From Candidatus Neomicrothrix parvicella RN1 (GTDB lineage: Bacteria; Actinomycetota; Acidimicrobiia; Acidimicrobiales; VFJN01): a DNA stretch of 42,832 nucleotides. A model generated the notes under the pieces. The model saw nothing but the letters and a program-made list of their open reading frames with translations. It made no database searches and was not told where the DNA came from. Numbering within the stretch: the stretch's first letter is position 1; every line of letters starts with the position of its first letter. Both the position numbers and the translations under genes were made by a program. The stretch is from positions 1 to 42,832 of the forward strand of contig CAMDIH010000013.1 of assembly GCA_945898515.1 (NCBI GenBank), read 5' to 3'. This document shows, one piece after another, positions 27,763-36,292 of the stretch.

Positions 27763-28893
27763 CTATCCACATCCAAGACCTAAGGCCTCACAGCGCCGCT
27801 TCGCCTGGATGAACTCGGAATTGCTGTCGGTGAAGAAATGGTTACCGGACGCATCGGCAAGTACGTAGTACGTCCAGGGCCCCTCGGCGGGGTTGAGGGC
27901 GGCCGCGATGCTTTCCCGCCCGGGCGAGGCGATCGGTGTTGGTGGCAGGCCCGTGACCAGGCGGGTGTTGTAGGGCGAGTCGCTGGTGAAATCGATGTCG
28001 TCGCGACTGCGACCGTTCAAGACGGCCTCATAGCGAGAGGTGGCGTCAATGCCCAACGGGATGCCCTGGCGGAGTCGGTTGTAGATCACCTGGGCCACTT
28101 TCGACCGCTCCGCGGGCACCTTGGTCTCCTCCTCAATGAGTGAGGCGACGATGAGGATTTCGTAGGGCGAGAGATTGAATCGGGGTTGCGCCGTCTCAAC
28201 CTCCAACTCGATGAGGGTTTGATCCAATAGATCCACCATCTGCTGCAGCACCATCTGGGCATCGGCGTCATCGGCCACCCGATACGTCTCCGGGAACAGG
28301 ATGCCCTCGGAGGAGGGCAAGCCCGGACCCAGTACCGACGAGACGATCTGCCCGTCGGCGAGCAACCGTGCCATGACCACCGGGTCTAAGCCCAGGCCCG
28401 CATCGGTGGAGGCGAGCCGAGCCAGCGTTTCGGGCACGGTGAGTCCCTCGGGCACCGTGAACGACCGCTCTTCGGCCGGCCGGGGACCCGCCGCGAGCAC
28501 GTCGATCACCTCGGCCATGGCGGAGTTCTGGCGGAGTACGTAGATCCCCGCCTCGAATGGGCCGCCGCCGTTGATCCGGAGGTACCAATCCCATACCAAG
28601 GCACTGGCGATGATGCCCTCGCCCGCCAACTGCGTCCCGATGGAGCGAGAACTAGCGCCCACCGGCACCGTGATCTCCTCCTCAGTGCCCGGACCTCCCG
28701 GCGGCGTCACTTGACGGCTCACCCACAGCGCCGATCCTCCGAGGACCACCACGGTGAGCAGGACCAGGCTGACCAGCACCACGAGCACGCGCCGACGCCG
28801 CGATGGCCGGGGTCGCTCTTGGATGCCATTGTCGTCTGGGGCGACTTCGGGCGGGCGGCGTGCCGCGGAGAAGTGGGCCGGCGGATTGCTCAT
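27763..28893 (-). CDS. mltG: endolytic murein transglycosylase MltG
   Basis: MltG cuts nascent peptidoglycan glycan strands and sets their length. The 376-residue protein has a cytoplasmic basic N-terminus (RPRPSRRRR), one membrane segment at about residues 35-56 (LVVLVSLVLLTVVVLGGSAL), then a LysM-like subdomain and the YceG catalytic domain outside. The family's catalytic Glu lies in IVASLIEEETKVP, followed by VAQVIYNRL, IDATSRYEA, SPYNTRLVTGLPPTPI and the late AALNPAEG motif. The ATG overlaps the ruvX stop by four bases, so it is part of the alaS-ruvX-mltG run conserved in actinobacteria. Confidence 0.96.
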   Translation of the reverse strand: MSNPPAHFSAARRPPEVAPDDNGIQERPRPSRRRRVLVVLVSLVLLTVVVLGGSALWVSRQVTPPGGPGTEEEITVPVGASSRSIGTQLAGEGIIASALVWDWYLRINGGGPFEAGIYVLRQNSAMAEVIDVLAAGPRPAEERSFTVPEGLTVPETLARLASTDAGLGLDPVVMARLLADGQIVSSVLGPGLPSSEGILFPETYRVADDADAQMVLQQMVDLLDQTLIELEVETAQPRFNLSPYEILIVASLIEEETKVPAERSKVAQVIYNRLRQGIPLGIDATSRYEAVLNGRSRDDIDFTSDSPYNTRLVTGLPPTPIASPGRESIAAALNPAEGPWTYYVLADASGNHFFTDSNSEFIQAKRRCEALGLGCG

Positions 28894-29333
28894 CGTGGTC
28901 CATCTTCACTCGCCGGGCTCAGGCGGCGGTGATCAAGCCACCCCTGCAGCATGATGGCGGCGGCCACCTTGTCCACCACCCGGCGGCGAGCGTCGGCCTT
29001 CAGGTCCTGGGTCATCAGGTACTGGTCGGCGGTCACGGTGGTAAAACGCTCGTCCCAGGTAACCACCGGCAGTCCGGTGGCCTCACCGATCTCGGTGGCT
29101 TCGTCCAACGCGGCGGCCGCCGCCGGTCCTACGGTTCCGTCGAGCGACAGCGGTAGCCCCACCACGAGGCATACCGCCCCGGCTTCCTCCGCCAGGTCGG
29201 CGAGCCGAGCGTGGTCGCGCGTCCGACTCCCCGAGCGAGTGACCACCTCATAGGGGGTGGCGACGGTGCCCTCCGAGTTCGCCAGGGCCACGCCGATGCG
29301 CTTGGTACCGAGGTCGATGCCCAGCGCCCTCAC
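28890..29333 (-). CDS. ruvX: RuvX/YqgF, Holliday junction resolvase-like nuclease
   Basis: This 147-residue RNase H-fold protein of the RuvX/YqgF family is implicated in pre-16S rRNA 5'-end processing and is sometimes named a Holliday junction resolvase. It has the acidic active-site strand GIDLGTKRIGVALAN, the VVGLPLSLDG motif, WDERFTTV and the late Asp in DKVAAAIMLQGWLD. The GTG start overlaps the alaS stop by four bases, and the end overlaps mltG by four. Confidence 0.95.
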   Translation of the reverse strand: MRALGIDLGTKRIGVALANSEGTVATPYEVVTRSGSRTRDHARLADLAEEAGAVCLVVGLPLSLDGTVGPAAAAALDEATEIGEATGLPVVTWDERFTTVTADQYLMTQDLKADARRRVVDKVAAAIMLQGWLDHRRLSPASEDGPR

Positions 29334-31912
29334 TGGTTGCTCAGGCCGATCGCTTGGCGCACCGTCTCCAAGGCGGCGTCGATGCCTTCGGCGTCTTTCC
29401 CTCCCGCTACCGCCAGGATCGGGTCCTGGCCGCCGCCGCCTCGAATGAGTTGTTTGGCGGCTTCCAGTAGGGCTGATGCGTTGAAGCCGCTATCAGGGGC
29501 CACCGCGGAGACCATCGCCGCTCCCCCGGCGTCGGGCGCCGTGGCCAGTACCACCGCCACCAGGCCCTGATCCCGCAGGGCCAGCGCCAGATCCCGCAGC
29601 GTGTCCCGCTCCATCGGCGCCACGCGGGCTACCAGGATGCCCTCCACCGCCTGGCTCAGCAGCGCCCCGGCTTGGCCCCCGGCGGCGTCACGCTTGAGGA
29701 CCTTCACTTCCTCGCGCAGTGCCTTGATGTCCTCCAGTCGCTTACGAGCGCCTTCCACCACCTCACCCACCGGCACGTTGAGCACCTCGGCCAATTCCGC
29801 CAGCACCTGTTCCTCGGCGCGAATGCGCTCAATGGGTCCCAGGCCAGTGATGGCCTCGATGCGTCGCAGGTTCGAGCCGATCGATGATTCCGAAACGATC
29901 TTTACCGGGCCGATATCGCCGAGCGCCGCCACATGGGTGCCGCCGCACAGCTCGGTCGAATGAGGCCCGGCCTCCAATACCCGCACGATGTCGCCGTACT
30001 TGTCGCCGAAGAAGGCGATGGCTCCGGCTGCGGTGGCCTCCGCTTTGGTGGTCTCGTAGTGACGCACCGGGCTGTTGCCGAGGATTTCGTGATTGGCGAG
30101 GTCCTCGATCTGCTGGATCTGGGCCGGGGTGAGCGCATCGGAGGGGCCGAAGTCGAACCGAAGGCGGTGCGAATCCACCAATGACCCTTGCTGCTTCACG
30201 GTGTCACCGAGCACCTGACGGAGGGCCCAATGCAGGATGTGGGTACCGGTGTGATTACGCCGGATGGCTTGGCGACGTTGGTCATCGATCCCGGCGGTCA
30301 CCTCCTGCCCCACCTCAATGCTGCCGGTGAGGGGGCGCACCACATGCCGGTGCAAACCGGGGAGGCCGTAGGTGGTGTCGAGCACTTCGCCGGTGCCGGT
30401 GGCGGTGGTGAGGTGGCCGGTGTCGCCTACCTGGCCGCCCGCCTCGGCGTAGAAGGGGGTGCGATCCAAGAACACCGACACAGTTCCGTCCTCCGCCGGA
30501 ATCACCGCCAGCACCACCGCTTCGACCTCAACCTCCTCGCGTCCCACAAAGGTGCTCGCGCCGTGATCGTCGAGGATCTGTTGGAAACTGGTGCGGTTGG
30601 CGTACACGTCGCCTTTCTTGCCGGCGTCTTTGGCCCGCTGCCGCTGTTCCCCCATCAACGTCCCGAACGTGTCCAGATCGACGCCCACGCCCCGCTCGGC
30701 GGCCATCTCCTGGGTGACCTCCACCGGGAAGCCGAAGGTGTCGTGGAGTTTGAAGGCCACCTCGCCGGGTACGTCGGTGGCGCCGGTGGCGAAGGTCTCC
30801 TCCAGGAGGGTTACGCCCCGGCTGAGGGTGGTCCGGAAGCCACCTTCTTCGCGTTCGATGATGCCCAGAACGGCCTCGCGGTGGGCGGTGAGGTCCGGGT
30901 AGGCATCGCCCATCGTGTCGATGCAACTCGACACGAGCTCCGGGAGCACCAGATCGTTCACCCCGAGGAGGTAGGCAAATCGCACGGCGCGGCGAATCAG
31001 GCGACGCAGCACGTAGCCGCGATCCTCATTCGACGGAATCACGCCGTCGTTCACGAGGAACGTCATGGTGCGGGTGTGGTCGGCCAGCACCCGCAGCGCC
31101 CAGTCGGTGTCGGCCTCGGTGCCGTACGTACGCCCGGTCACCGACTGCGCGGTGTGCAGGAGCGGAGCCATGATGTCCACGTCCATGACGGTGGGGACAC
31201 CCTGCAGGAGCATGAGCCAACGTTCGAAGCCGGCGCCGGTATCCACGTTCTGGGCGGGCAGGGGGGTGAGGGTGCCGTCGGCGTGGCGGAAGTTCTGCAT
31301 GAACACGAGGTTCCAGAACTCCACGTAGCGATCGGCTCCGCCGTGGGCCGGGCCGCCCGCCTCGCCCCATTCCGGACCGCAGTCGTAGTGGATCTCCGAA
31401 CACGGACCGCATGGTCCGGTCTCGCCCATCTCCCAGAAGTTGTCCGGGCCGAGGCGCTGGATGCGGTCCATCGGGATCCCGATCTCCTCGTGCCAGATGG
31501 CCTCGGCGGTGTCGTCGCTGAGATGCACGGTGGGCCAGATGCGATCCCCGTCGAATCCGGCTGCCAGCACTAGTTCCCAAGCCCACTTGATGGCGTCGAG
31601 TTGGTAGTAGTCGCCGAAACTCCAGTTGCCCAGCATCTCGAAGAACGTGAGGTGACGCCGTGTGCGGCCGATCTCGTCGATGTCGTTGTGCTTCCCCGCG
31701 AGGCGCACGCACTTCTGAATGGTGGCCGCCCGCGGCGGCGTGAAGGGCACCGGTTCTTCCCCCAAGAAGTAGGGAACGAACTGCATCATCCCGGAGTTCG
31801 TGAACATCGTGGCGGTCGGGTGGGTGGGCAACAGGCTCGACGAGGGTGCCAGCGTGTGACCGCGCGCTCCGAAAAACTCACTCCAGATCGATCGCAGCCC
31901 GGATGCATCCAT
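29330..31912 (-). CDS. alaS: alanyl-tRNA synthetase
   Basis: AlaS charges tRNA-Ala and clears mischarged Ser and Gly. The 860-residue protein is near the usual length. The class II catalytic core is at the start (LRSIWSEFFGARGHTLAPSS, TNSGMMQFVPYFLG). The editing domain carries HTGTHILHWAL and the Cys-His pair in ELCGGTHV, and the C-terminal C-Ala domain has a Gly-rich end (LIRGGGGQDPILAVAGGK). No Shine-Dalgarno sequence precedes the ATG; TAGGAT lies nine bases upstream. The stop overlaps ruvX. Two small membrane protein genes lie directly upstream, as in other actinobacteria. Confidence 0.98.
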   Translation of the reverse strand: MDASGLRSIWSEFFGARGHTLAPSSSLLPTHPTATMFTNSGMMQFVPYFLGEEPVPFTPPRAATIQKCVRLAGKHNDIDEIGRTRRHLTFFEMLGNWSFGDYYQLDAIKWAWELVLAAGFDGDRIWPTVHLSDDTAEAIWHEEIGIPMDRIQRLGPDNFWEMGETGPCGPCSEIHYDCGPEWGEAGGPAHGGADRYVEFWNLVFMQNFRHADGTLTPLPAQNVDTGAGFERWLMLLQGVPTVMDVDIMAPLLHTAQSVTGRTYGTEADTDWALRVLADHTRTMTFLVNDGVIPSNEDRGYVLRRLIRRAVRFAYLLGVNDLVLPELVSSCIDTMGDAYPDLTAHREAVLGIIEREEGGFRTTLSRGVTLLEETFATGATDVPGEVAFKLHDTFGFPVEVTQEMAAERGVGVDLDTFGTLMGEQRQRAKDAGKKGDVYANRTSFQQILDDHGASTFVGREEVEVEAVVLAVIPAEDGTVSVFLDRTPFYAEAGGQVGDTGHLTTATGTGEVLDTTYGLPGLHRHVVRPLTGSIEVGQEVTAGIDDQRRQAIRRNHTGTHILHWALRQVLGDTVKQQGSLVDSHRLRFDFGPSDALTPAQIQQIEDLANHEILGNSPVRHYETTKAEATAAGAIAFFGDKYGDIVRVLEAGPHSTELCGGTHVAALGDIGPVKIVSESSIGSNLRRIEAITGLGPIERIRAEEQVLAELAEVLNVPVGEVVEGARKRLEDIKALREEVKVLKRDAAGGQAGALLSQAVEGILVARVAPMERDTLRDLALALRDQGLVAVVLATAPDAGGAAMVSAVAPDSGFNASALLEAAKQLIRGGGGQDPILAVAGGKDAEGIDAALETVRQAIGLSNQ

Positions 31913-31921
31913 GAGCGATCG

Positions 31922-31927
31922 ATCCTA
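31922..31927 (-). promoter_or_regulatory. -10 element just before alaS
   Basis: TAGGAT on the minus strand ends nine bases before the alaS ATG, in a 23-base gap without a Shine-Dalgarno sequence. The spacing is at the long end for a leaderless start. Confidence 0.35.
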
Positions 31928-31935
31928 CCGGTGGG

Positions 31936-32187
31936 TCAGGGGTCGACCCGCAGCGACGCGCTGGCCCGCAGTTCTTGCTCCCGCTCGCGCATTGCCTCGC
32001 GACCTTCCGCCATGGCCGTGCGAAGATCTGCTCCCAGGCCCTTGAGGGCGGCGGTCAGATCGTTAGACACCCGTTCGGGGGCGTACCGGGCGGCGGTCTG
32101 TTTCACAAAACGCATCGTCCAGAAGGACATGCCGAATCCGAATCCCACGCCTATCACGAGCCACAGCAGTCGTCGAAACATGTTCAA
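31936..32187 (-). CDS. small membrane protein, DUF6167-like
   Basis: This 83-residue protein has one N-terminal membrane segment (LLWLVIGVGFGFGMSFWTM) followed by a charged helical tail (LTAALKGLGADLRTAMAEGR, then EAMREREQELRAS). Its size, layout and position between a DUF948-like gene and alaS match the actinobacterial DUF6167 family. The ATG overlaps the upstream stop by four bases; a second ATG two codons in is an alternative start. The function of the family is not known. Confidence 0.75.
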   Translation of the reverse strand: MNMFRRLLWLVIGVGFGFGMSFWTMRFVKQTAARYAPERVSNDLTAALKGLGADLRTAMAEGREAMREREQELRASASLRVDP

Positions 32188-32546
32188 CGCACCCGCGTTC
32201 GATGAAAACTCCGCGCCGCCCGGCCGGTACCGGACAACAAAGCCAGCACTTTGATGACCGGGTTGGAGAACACGAGGTAGGCCAGCCGAGAGGCTGAGTC
32301 GACCGTACCCGAGATGGACTCGGCGGTAACTAGGAGGGTGTCGACCCGTTCGAGTTCGTCGTTGGCGGTGCGCACGGTTTCACCCAGTTCCAACACCACC
32401 GGCACGGTTTCGGTGCGCAGTAACTTCACCGCCAGACGCACTTCTTTCAGCGTGTTGGTGATCGCCACCAGTCCGAAGGCCAGCAGCACCACCGCCGATA
32501 CGCTGGCGATCGCCACAATCAGCGAGGCCAAATCTGTAGCGGTCAT
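32184..32546 (-). CDS. DUF948-like membrane protein
   Basis: The 120-residue protein has an N-terminal membrane segment (LIVAIASVSAVVLLAFGLVA) and then a long amphipathic, probably coiled-coil region (TLKEVRLAVKLLRTETVPVV, ELGETVRTANDELERVDTLL), ending in basic SFHRTRVR. This layout is typical of DUF948 proteins, and the gene sits in the expected place upstream of alaS. The ATG overlaps the rarA stop, and TAGGCT lies six bases upstream, so a leaderless start is possible besides coupling. Function is unknown. Confidence 0.78.
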   Translation of the reverse strand: MTATDLASLIVAIASVSAVVLLAFGLVAITNTLKEVRLAVKLLRTETVPVVLELGETVRTANDELERVDTLLVTAESISGTVDSASRLAYLVFSNPVIKVLALLSGTGRAARSFHRTRVR

Positions 32547-33838
32547 TGATCGAGCCTACCTTCCATGCGAAAACGAATCTCCTGCTCGAAGCCGTGCTCG
32601 GACGGCTCGTAATACCTGCGATCCGCCACCTCTGCGGGGAGGTACTGCTGCGGAACCCAACCCTGGGGATGGTCATGAGGGTACTCGTACCCCGCCCCGT
32701 GGCCGAGATTCTGGGCCCCTTGGTAATGGGCATCGCGTAAATGGGCGGGGACTTCCACCGACGGACCGTGGGCTACGTCTTCCCGGGCCTTCCAGATACC
32801 AACGGCGGTGCGGTTGGACTTCGGGGCCGTGGCGAGATGGACCACTGCCTGCGCCAGGTTCAGTTGCGCTTCCGGCAGGCCCACGTGTTCCACGGCCTGG
32901 GCGGCCGCTACCGCCACCAACAGGGATTGGGGATCGGCCTCGCCGATGTCCTCACTGGCGAGGATGATGAGCCGGCGCACAATGAAGCGCGCGTCCTCGC
33001 CCGCCTCGAGCATGCGGGCCAGCCAGTAGAGGGCGGCGTTGGGGTCCGAACCCCGGATGCTCTTGATGAAAGCGGAGATCACGTCGTAGTGCTCATCACG
33101 CCCGTAACGCAGGGCCTTGGTGCCCAGCGCGGCTTCGGCGTCGGCGAGGGTCACCACTGGTGGCGTGGCCCGGGCTCGAGCGATCGCTACGGCTACCTCC
33201 AGGCTCGTGAGTACGTGTCGTCCATCACCATTGGCATGACTGGCGAGATGATCAAGGGCATCCTCGTTCATCTCGGCCCCTTCGGCGGCAAGACCACGCT
33301 GGATGAGGGCGGCGGCGGCGTCGAGGTCGAGGGAGTGAAGACGAAACAAGGTGGAGCGGCTGAGTAGCGGCGGGTTCACCTCGAAGAAGGGATTTTCGGT
33401 GGTGGCGCCGATCAGAGTGATGAGGCCGCTCTCCACCCCCGGGAGCAGCGCGTCTTGTTGCGACTTGGAAAAGCGGTGCACCTCGTCGAGAAAGAGGATG
33501 GTGCCCTGGCCGCGTTCACCCAGTCGTTGCTTGGCTCGCTCCAGCACCTCGCGCACGTCTTTCACCCCGGCACTCACGGCACTGAGTTGTTCGAAGGACT
33601 TGCTGGTGTGCGCCGCTATGGCCTGAGCGAGGGTGGTTTTTCCGGTACCGGGTGGACCCCACAAGATCACTGACGACAGCCGATCAGCCTCCACCAGGGT
33701 GCGTAATGGTTGACCGGCGCCGAGTAGGTGATCCTGGCCCACGATGTCGCTCAGGGTGCGCGGCCGGAGTCGGGCGGCCAGGGGAGCGTGGGCGGCCAGA
33801 GCATCCTCCGCGGCGGCGGAAAAGAGGTCGGAGGGCAT
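32543..33838 (-). CDS. rarA: replication-associated recombination protein RarA
   Basis: RarA (MgsA) is a clamp-loader-like AAA+ ATPase acting at stalled replication forks. I chose the ATG at 33838, giving 431 residues starting [14 protein letters not shown]; the open frame continues upstream without conserved sequence. Motifs are [17 protein letters not shown], Walker [12 protein letters not shown], Walker [21 protein letters not shown], sensor 1 in [14 protein letters not shown], and the arginine finger region LLSRSTLF. The C-terminal tetramerisation domain has [20 protein letters not shown] and [16 protein letters not shown]. No Shine-Dalgarno sequence is present; TACGGT lies seven bases before the ATG. 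It leads a run with the DUF948, DUF6167 and alaS genes. Confidence 0.96.
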   Translation of the reverse strand: MPSDLFSAAAEDALAAHAPLAARLRPRTLSDIVGQDHLLGAGQPLRTLVEADRLSSVILWGPPGTGKTTLAQAIAAHTSKSFEQLSAVSAGVKDVREVLERAKQRLGERGQGTILFLDEVHRFSKSQQDALLPGVESGLITLIGATTENPFFEVNPPLLSRSTLFRLHSLDLDAAAALIQRGLAAEGAEMNEDALDHLASHANGDGRHVLTSLEVAVAIARARATPPVVTLADAEAALGTKALRYGRDEHYDVISAFIKSIRGSDPNAALYWLARMLEAGEDARFIVRRLIILASEDIGEADPQSLLVAVAAAQAVEHVGLPEAQLNLAQAVVHLATAPKSNRTAVGIWKAREDVAHGPSVEVPAHLRDAHYQGAQNLGHGAGYEYPHDHPQGWVPQQYLPAEVADRRYYEPSEHGFEQEIRFRMEGRLDQ

Positions 33839-33845
33839 CAGGGGC

Positions 33846-33851
33846 ACCGTA
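33846..33851 (-). promoter_or_regulatory. leaderless -10 element before rarA
   Basis: TACGGT on the minus strand ends seven bases before the rarA ATG. The bases between (GCCCCTG) hold no Shine-Dalgarno sequence, supporting both the start choice and a leaderless transcript. Confidence 0.5.
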
Positions 33852-33862
33852 GCCCACCGCCC

Positions 33863-33892
33863 TCGACAAACGCCTTCCCGGCCCATTACAGT
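33863..33892 (+). promoter_or_regulatory. promoter of the AbiEi-like gene
   Basis: TCGACA (33863-33868) and TACAGT (33887-33892) are separated by 18 bases, a reasonable sigma-70-type pair. Transcription from about 33899 would give a leader of roughly 95 nt that ends in GGAGG before the ATG at 33994. It is divergent from the rarA promoter. Confidence 0.4.
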
Positions 33893-33993
33893 CCTTTTCA
33901 CATTCCCTCTCGTGGTCCGGGTCGAGCGTGAAAACGGCTGCTCGTCCCACCAACGACGTCGTTCCCGGCGCCGGTGATCTGGAGGGAGTACCG

Positions 33994-34617
33994 ATGGCCA
34001 TTGAGCGGGTGGAGGCGATCGAAGCCCTGGCGACGGTGCAACACGGCCTGATTACCAGCTCCCAGGCCATTGCCTGCCTCGGGGTGAGCCGCAAGGGTCG
34101 CTGGGTGGGCGAAGGCCGGCTCGTGTCGACACAGCCAGGGGTGTTTCGCCTGGCGGGCGCCCCCAAAACTTGGCAGCAGGCGCTCCACGCCGCCGCCTTG
34201 GCCAGCGCCGGGGTGGTGTCGCATCGGTCGGCGGCGGCCCTCTGGGGGTTTATGGCGCCATCGCGATACGTGGAGGTGAGCGTGTGCTCCGCGGCTCGCC
34301 CGCGGTTACGGCCACCGGCGATTGGTTATCCCCTGCGCGTCGCGGCTGGGGAGGCGGTGGTGACGCACCAGGGCATGCCCGTCACCGATCCGGTTCGGAC
34401 CATCCGTGATCTGGGATGGGTGATGCCCGCTCGAGCGGTGCGGGTCGCCCTCGAATCAGCCGTGTCGCGGCGCCTGGTGACCGAGAGCCAGGCGCAGACC
34501 CTGCGGTTGCAATTGGCAACGCAGTCTCGTCACGACCGGCGAATGTCCGGGCTCAGGTCCGAGGCGGAAGGAGGCGCAGGCCAAGGTCTTGCAACTGCGC
34601 TTCCTCCACTGGGGTAG
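33994..34617 (+). CDS. AbiEi-like antitoxin-domain protein, C-terminally truncated
   Basis: The ATG at 33994 has a strong Shine-Dalgarno sequence (GGAGG, nine bases upstream), giving 207 residues. The N-terminus is a winged-helix domain as in type IV AbiEi antitoxins (LATVQHGLITSSQAIACLGV, then LVSTQPGVFRLAGAPKTWQQ). It is followed by the typical ALASAGVVSHRSAAALWGF and a region ending near ALESAVSRRLV. Relatives in actinobacteria usually continue into a DUF559-type nuclease domain; here that part is missing. The last 21 residues are encoded antisense to the end of aspS, with a 65-base convergent overlap, and look like readthrough. No AbiEii toxin gene is adjacent. It is probably a decayed relic, or a solitary DNA-binding protein. 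Confidence 0.65.
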   Translation: MAIERVEAIEALATVQHGLITSSQAIACLGVSRKGRWVGEGRLVSTQPGVFRLAGAPKTWQQALHAAALASAGVVSHRSAAALWGFMAPSRYVEVSVCSAARPRLRPPAIGYPLRVAAGEAVVTHQGMPVTDPVRTIRDLGWVMPARAVRVALESAVSRRLVTESQAQTLRLQLATQSRHDRRMSGLRSEAEGGAGQGLATALPPLG

Positions 34618-36292
34618 GAGCCTGGGTCATCGGGTCGACGCCGGACTGCGGCTTGGGGAAGGCGATAACCTCCCGAATGTTCTCCTCCCCGGCCAAAATC
34701 GCCACCAACCGGTCGATCCCGAAGGCAAAACCGCCGTGGGGGGGCGCCCCGTACGTGAAGGGGGTGAGGAAGAACCCGAAGCGGCGCTGGGCCTCCTCCT
34801 GGCTGATGCCGAGGAGATCGAAGATGCGCTGCTGCAGCTCGGGCTCGTGAATCCGTAGCGACCCCGACCCCAGTTCCCATCCATTGAGCACCAGGTCGTA
34901 GGCCTTGGAACGCACCGACATCGGGTCCGACTCCAGCCGATCCACGTCGTCGGGATGCGGCCGGGTGAAGGGGTGGTGGCCCGGCTTGGGCCGGCCGTCC
35001 TCGCTGCGGCCGACGAACATCGGAAAGTCCACGATCCAGACGTACCGGTAGGGCCCCTGGTGCACCGGCGGGCGACCGATGTGGTTGCGCAGGGTGCCGA
35101 GCACCTCGCAGGTCGTCATCCACTCGTCGGCCACCAGGAGCACAAGATCACCCGCTTCCGCCGCCGTGGCAACCACCAGGGCCGCCTGCTCGGTGGCGGA
35201 AAGGAACTTCGCCACCGGGCTGTCGAGGGCGCCCGCCTCGCCTACCCGCATCCACACCAATCCCTTGGCGCCGGCTTGCTTGGCCCGATCGGTGAGGGCG
35301 TCGAGTTTGTTGCGACCGAACTCAGCCGACCCACCGGGCACGCGGATGCCCTTGATGGTCTCGGCTGACGCGAACGCCTTGAACTCCGTAGCCGCAAACA
35401 CCGGCGTAAGTTCCACCAATTCCATCCCGAAACGCAGGTCGGGCTTGTCGCTGCCAAACCGGTCCATGGCGTGATGCCATGTCATCTGTTCGATAGCGCC
35501 GGGGCGTTCCCCCACCGCCGCCTCCGCCGCCGCCAGGACGGCCTCCGAGATGAACTCGAGCACCTCGGACTCCGTGACAAAACTGGCCTCGGCATCAAGT
35601 TGCATGAACTCGTACTGCCGGTCGGCCCGCAGGTCTTCGTCTCGTAGGCACCGGGCCATCTGGTAGTAGCGGTCGGTACCGCCCACCATCAGCAATTGCT
35701 TGAACAGTTGGGGCGACTGCGGAAGGGCGTAGAAGCTGCCCGGCACCTGACGGGAGGGAACCAGGAACTCACGGGCCCCCTCGGGGGTGGAGGGCATCAG
35801 CATCGGGGTCTCCACCTCGATGAACCCCTGCCGCTCCATCGCCGCCCGGATGGCGGAGTTCACCGCCGCTCGCACCCGCAGGTTGCGTTGCATGCGTTCC
35901 CGCCGCAGGTCGAGATAGCGGTACTTCAGCCGAATCATCTCGTCGACCTGATCCGCCCGCTCGTCGATCGGAAACGGCGGCGGCGCGGCGATCGAGAGGA
36001 TTTCCACCGTGCAGTCGCCCACCTCGACCTGGCCGGTGGGCAGCGCGTCATTGACGGTGCCCTCGGGCCGGGGCCGCACGGTGCCGGTGATCCGCACGAC
36101 GTACTCGCTACGCAGATCGGCGGCACCATCCACCACGCATTGGATGATGCCGGTGTGGTCGCGCAGGTCGATGAAGGCCAGGTGCTCGCCATGCTCACGT
36201 CGACGACCGACCCAGCCACAGACGGACACGATGCTCCCGGCGTGCTCCTCGCGCAGCTCCCCGCACATGTGGGTGCGCATGCGATCGCTCAT
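34553..36292 (-). CDS. aspS: aspartyl-tRNA synthetase
   Basis: AspS charges tRNA-Asp. The 579-residue protein has the bacterial layout: an OB-fold anticodon domain (VSVCGWVGRRREHGEHLAFI), class II motifs (PQLFKQLLMVGG, RCLRDEDLRADRQYEFMQLD), the bacterial GAD insert, and motif 3 in PPHGGFAFGIDRLVAILAG. Whether it also charges tRNA-Asn cannot be told here. The ATG overlaps the hisS stop by four bases, so hisS-aspS form one transcript. Its last 65 bases overlap the 3' end of the AbiEi-like gene on the other strand. Confidence 0.97.
   Translation of the reverse strand: MSDRMRTHMCGELREEHAGSIVSVCGWVGRRREHGEHLAFIDLRDHTGIIQCVVDGAADLRSEYVVRITGTVRPRPEGTVNDALPTGQVEVGDCTVEILSIAAPPPFPIDERADQVDEMIRLKYRYLDLRRERMQRNLRVRAAVNSAIRAAMERQGFIEVETPMLMPSTPEGAREFLVPSRQVPGSFYALPQSPQLFKQLLMVGGTDRYYQMARCLRDEDLRADRQYEFMQLDAEASFVTESEVLEFISEAVLAAAEAAVGERPGAIEQMTWHHAMDRFGSDKPDLRFGMELVELTPVFAATEFKAFASAETIKGIRVPGGSAEFGRNKLDALTDRAKQAGAKGLVWMRVGEAGALDSPVAKFLSATEQAALVVATAAEAGDLVLLVADEWMTTCEVLGTLRNHIGRPPVHQGPYRYVWIVDFPMFVGRSEDGRPKPGHHPFTRPHPDDVDRLESDPMSVRSKAYDLVLNGWELGSGSLRIHEPELQQRIFDLLGISQEEAQRRFGFFLTPFTYGAPPHGGFAFGIDRLVAILAGEENIREVIAFPKPQSGVDPMTQAPTPVEEAQLQDLGLRLLPPRT

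Noticed and set aside
30188-31573. Long rightward open frame opposite alaS (461 codons)
   Set aside because: Antisense shadow of alaS; no family resemblance and no promoter or Shine-Dalgarno sequence of its own.
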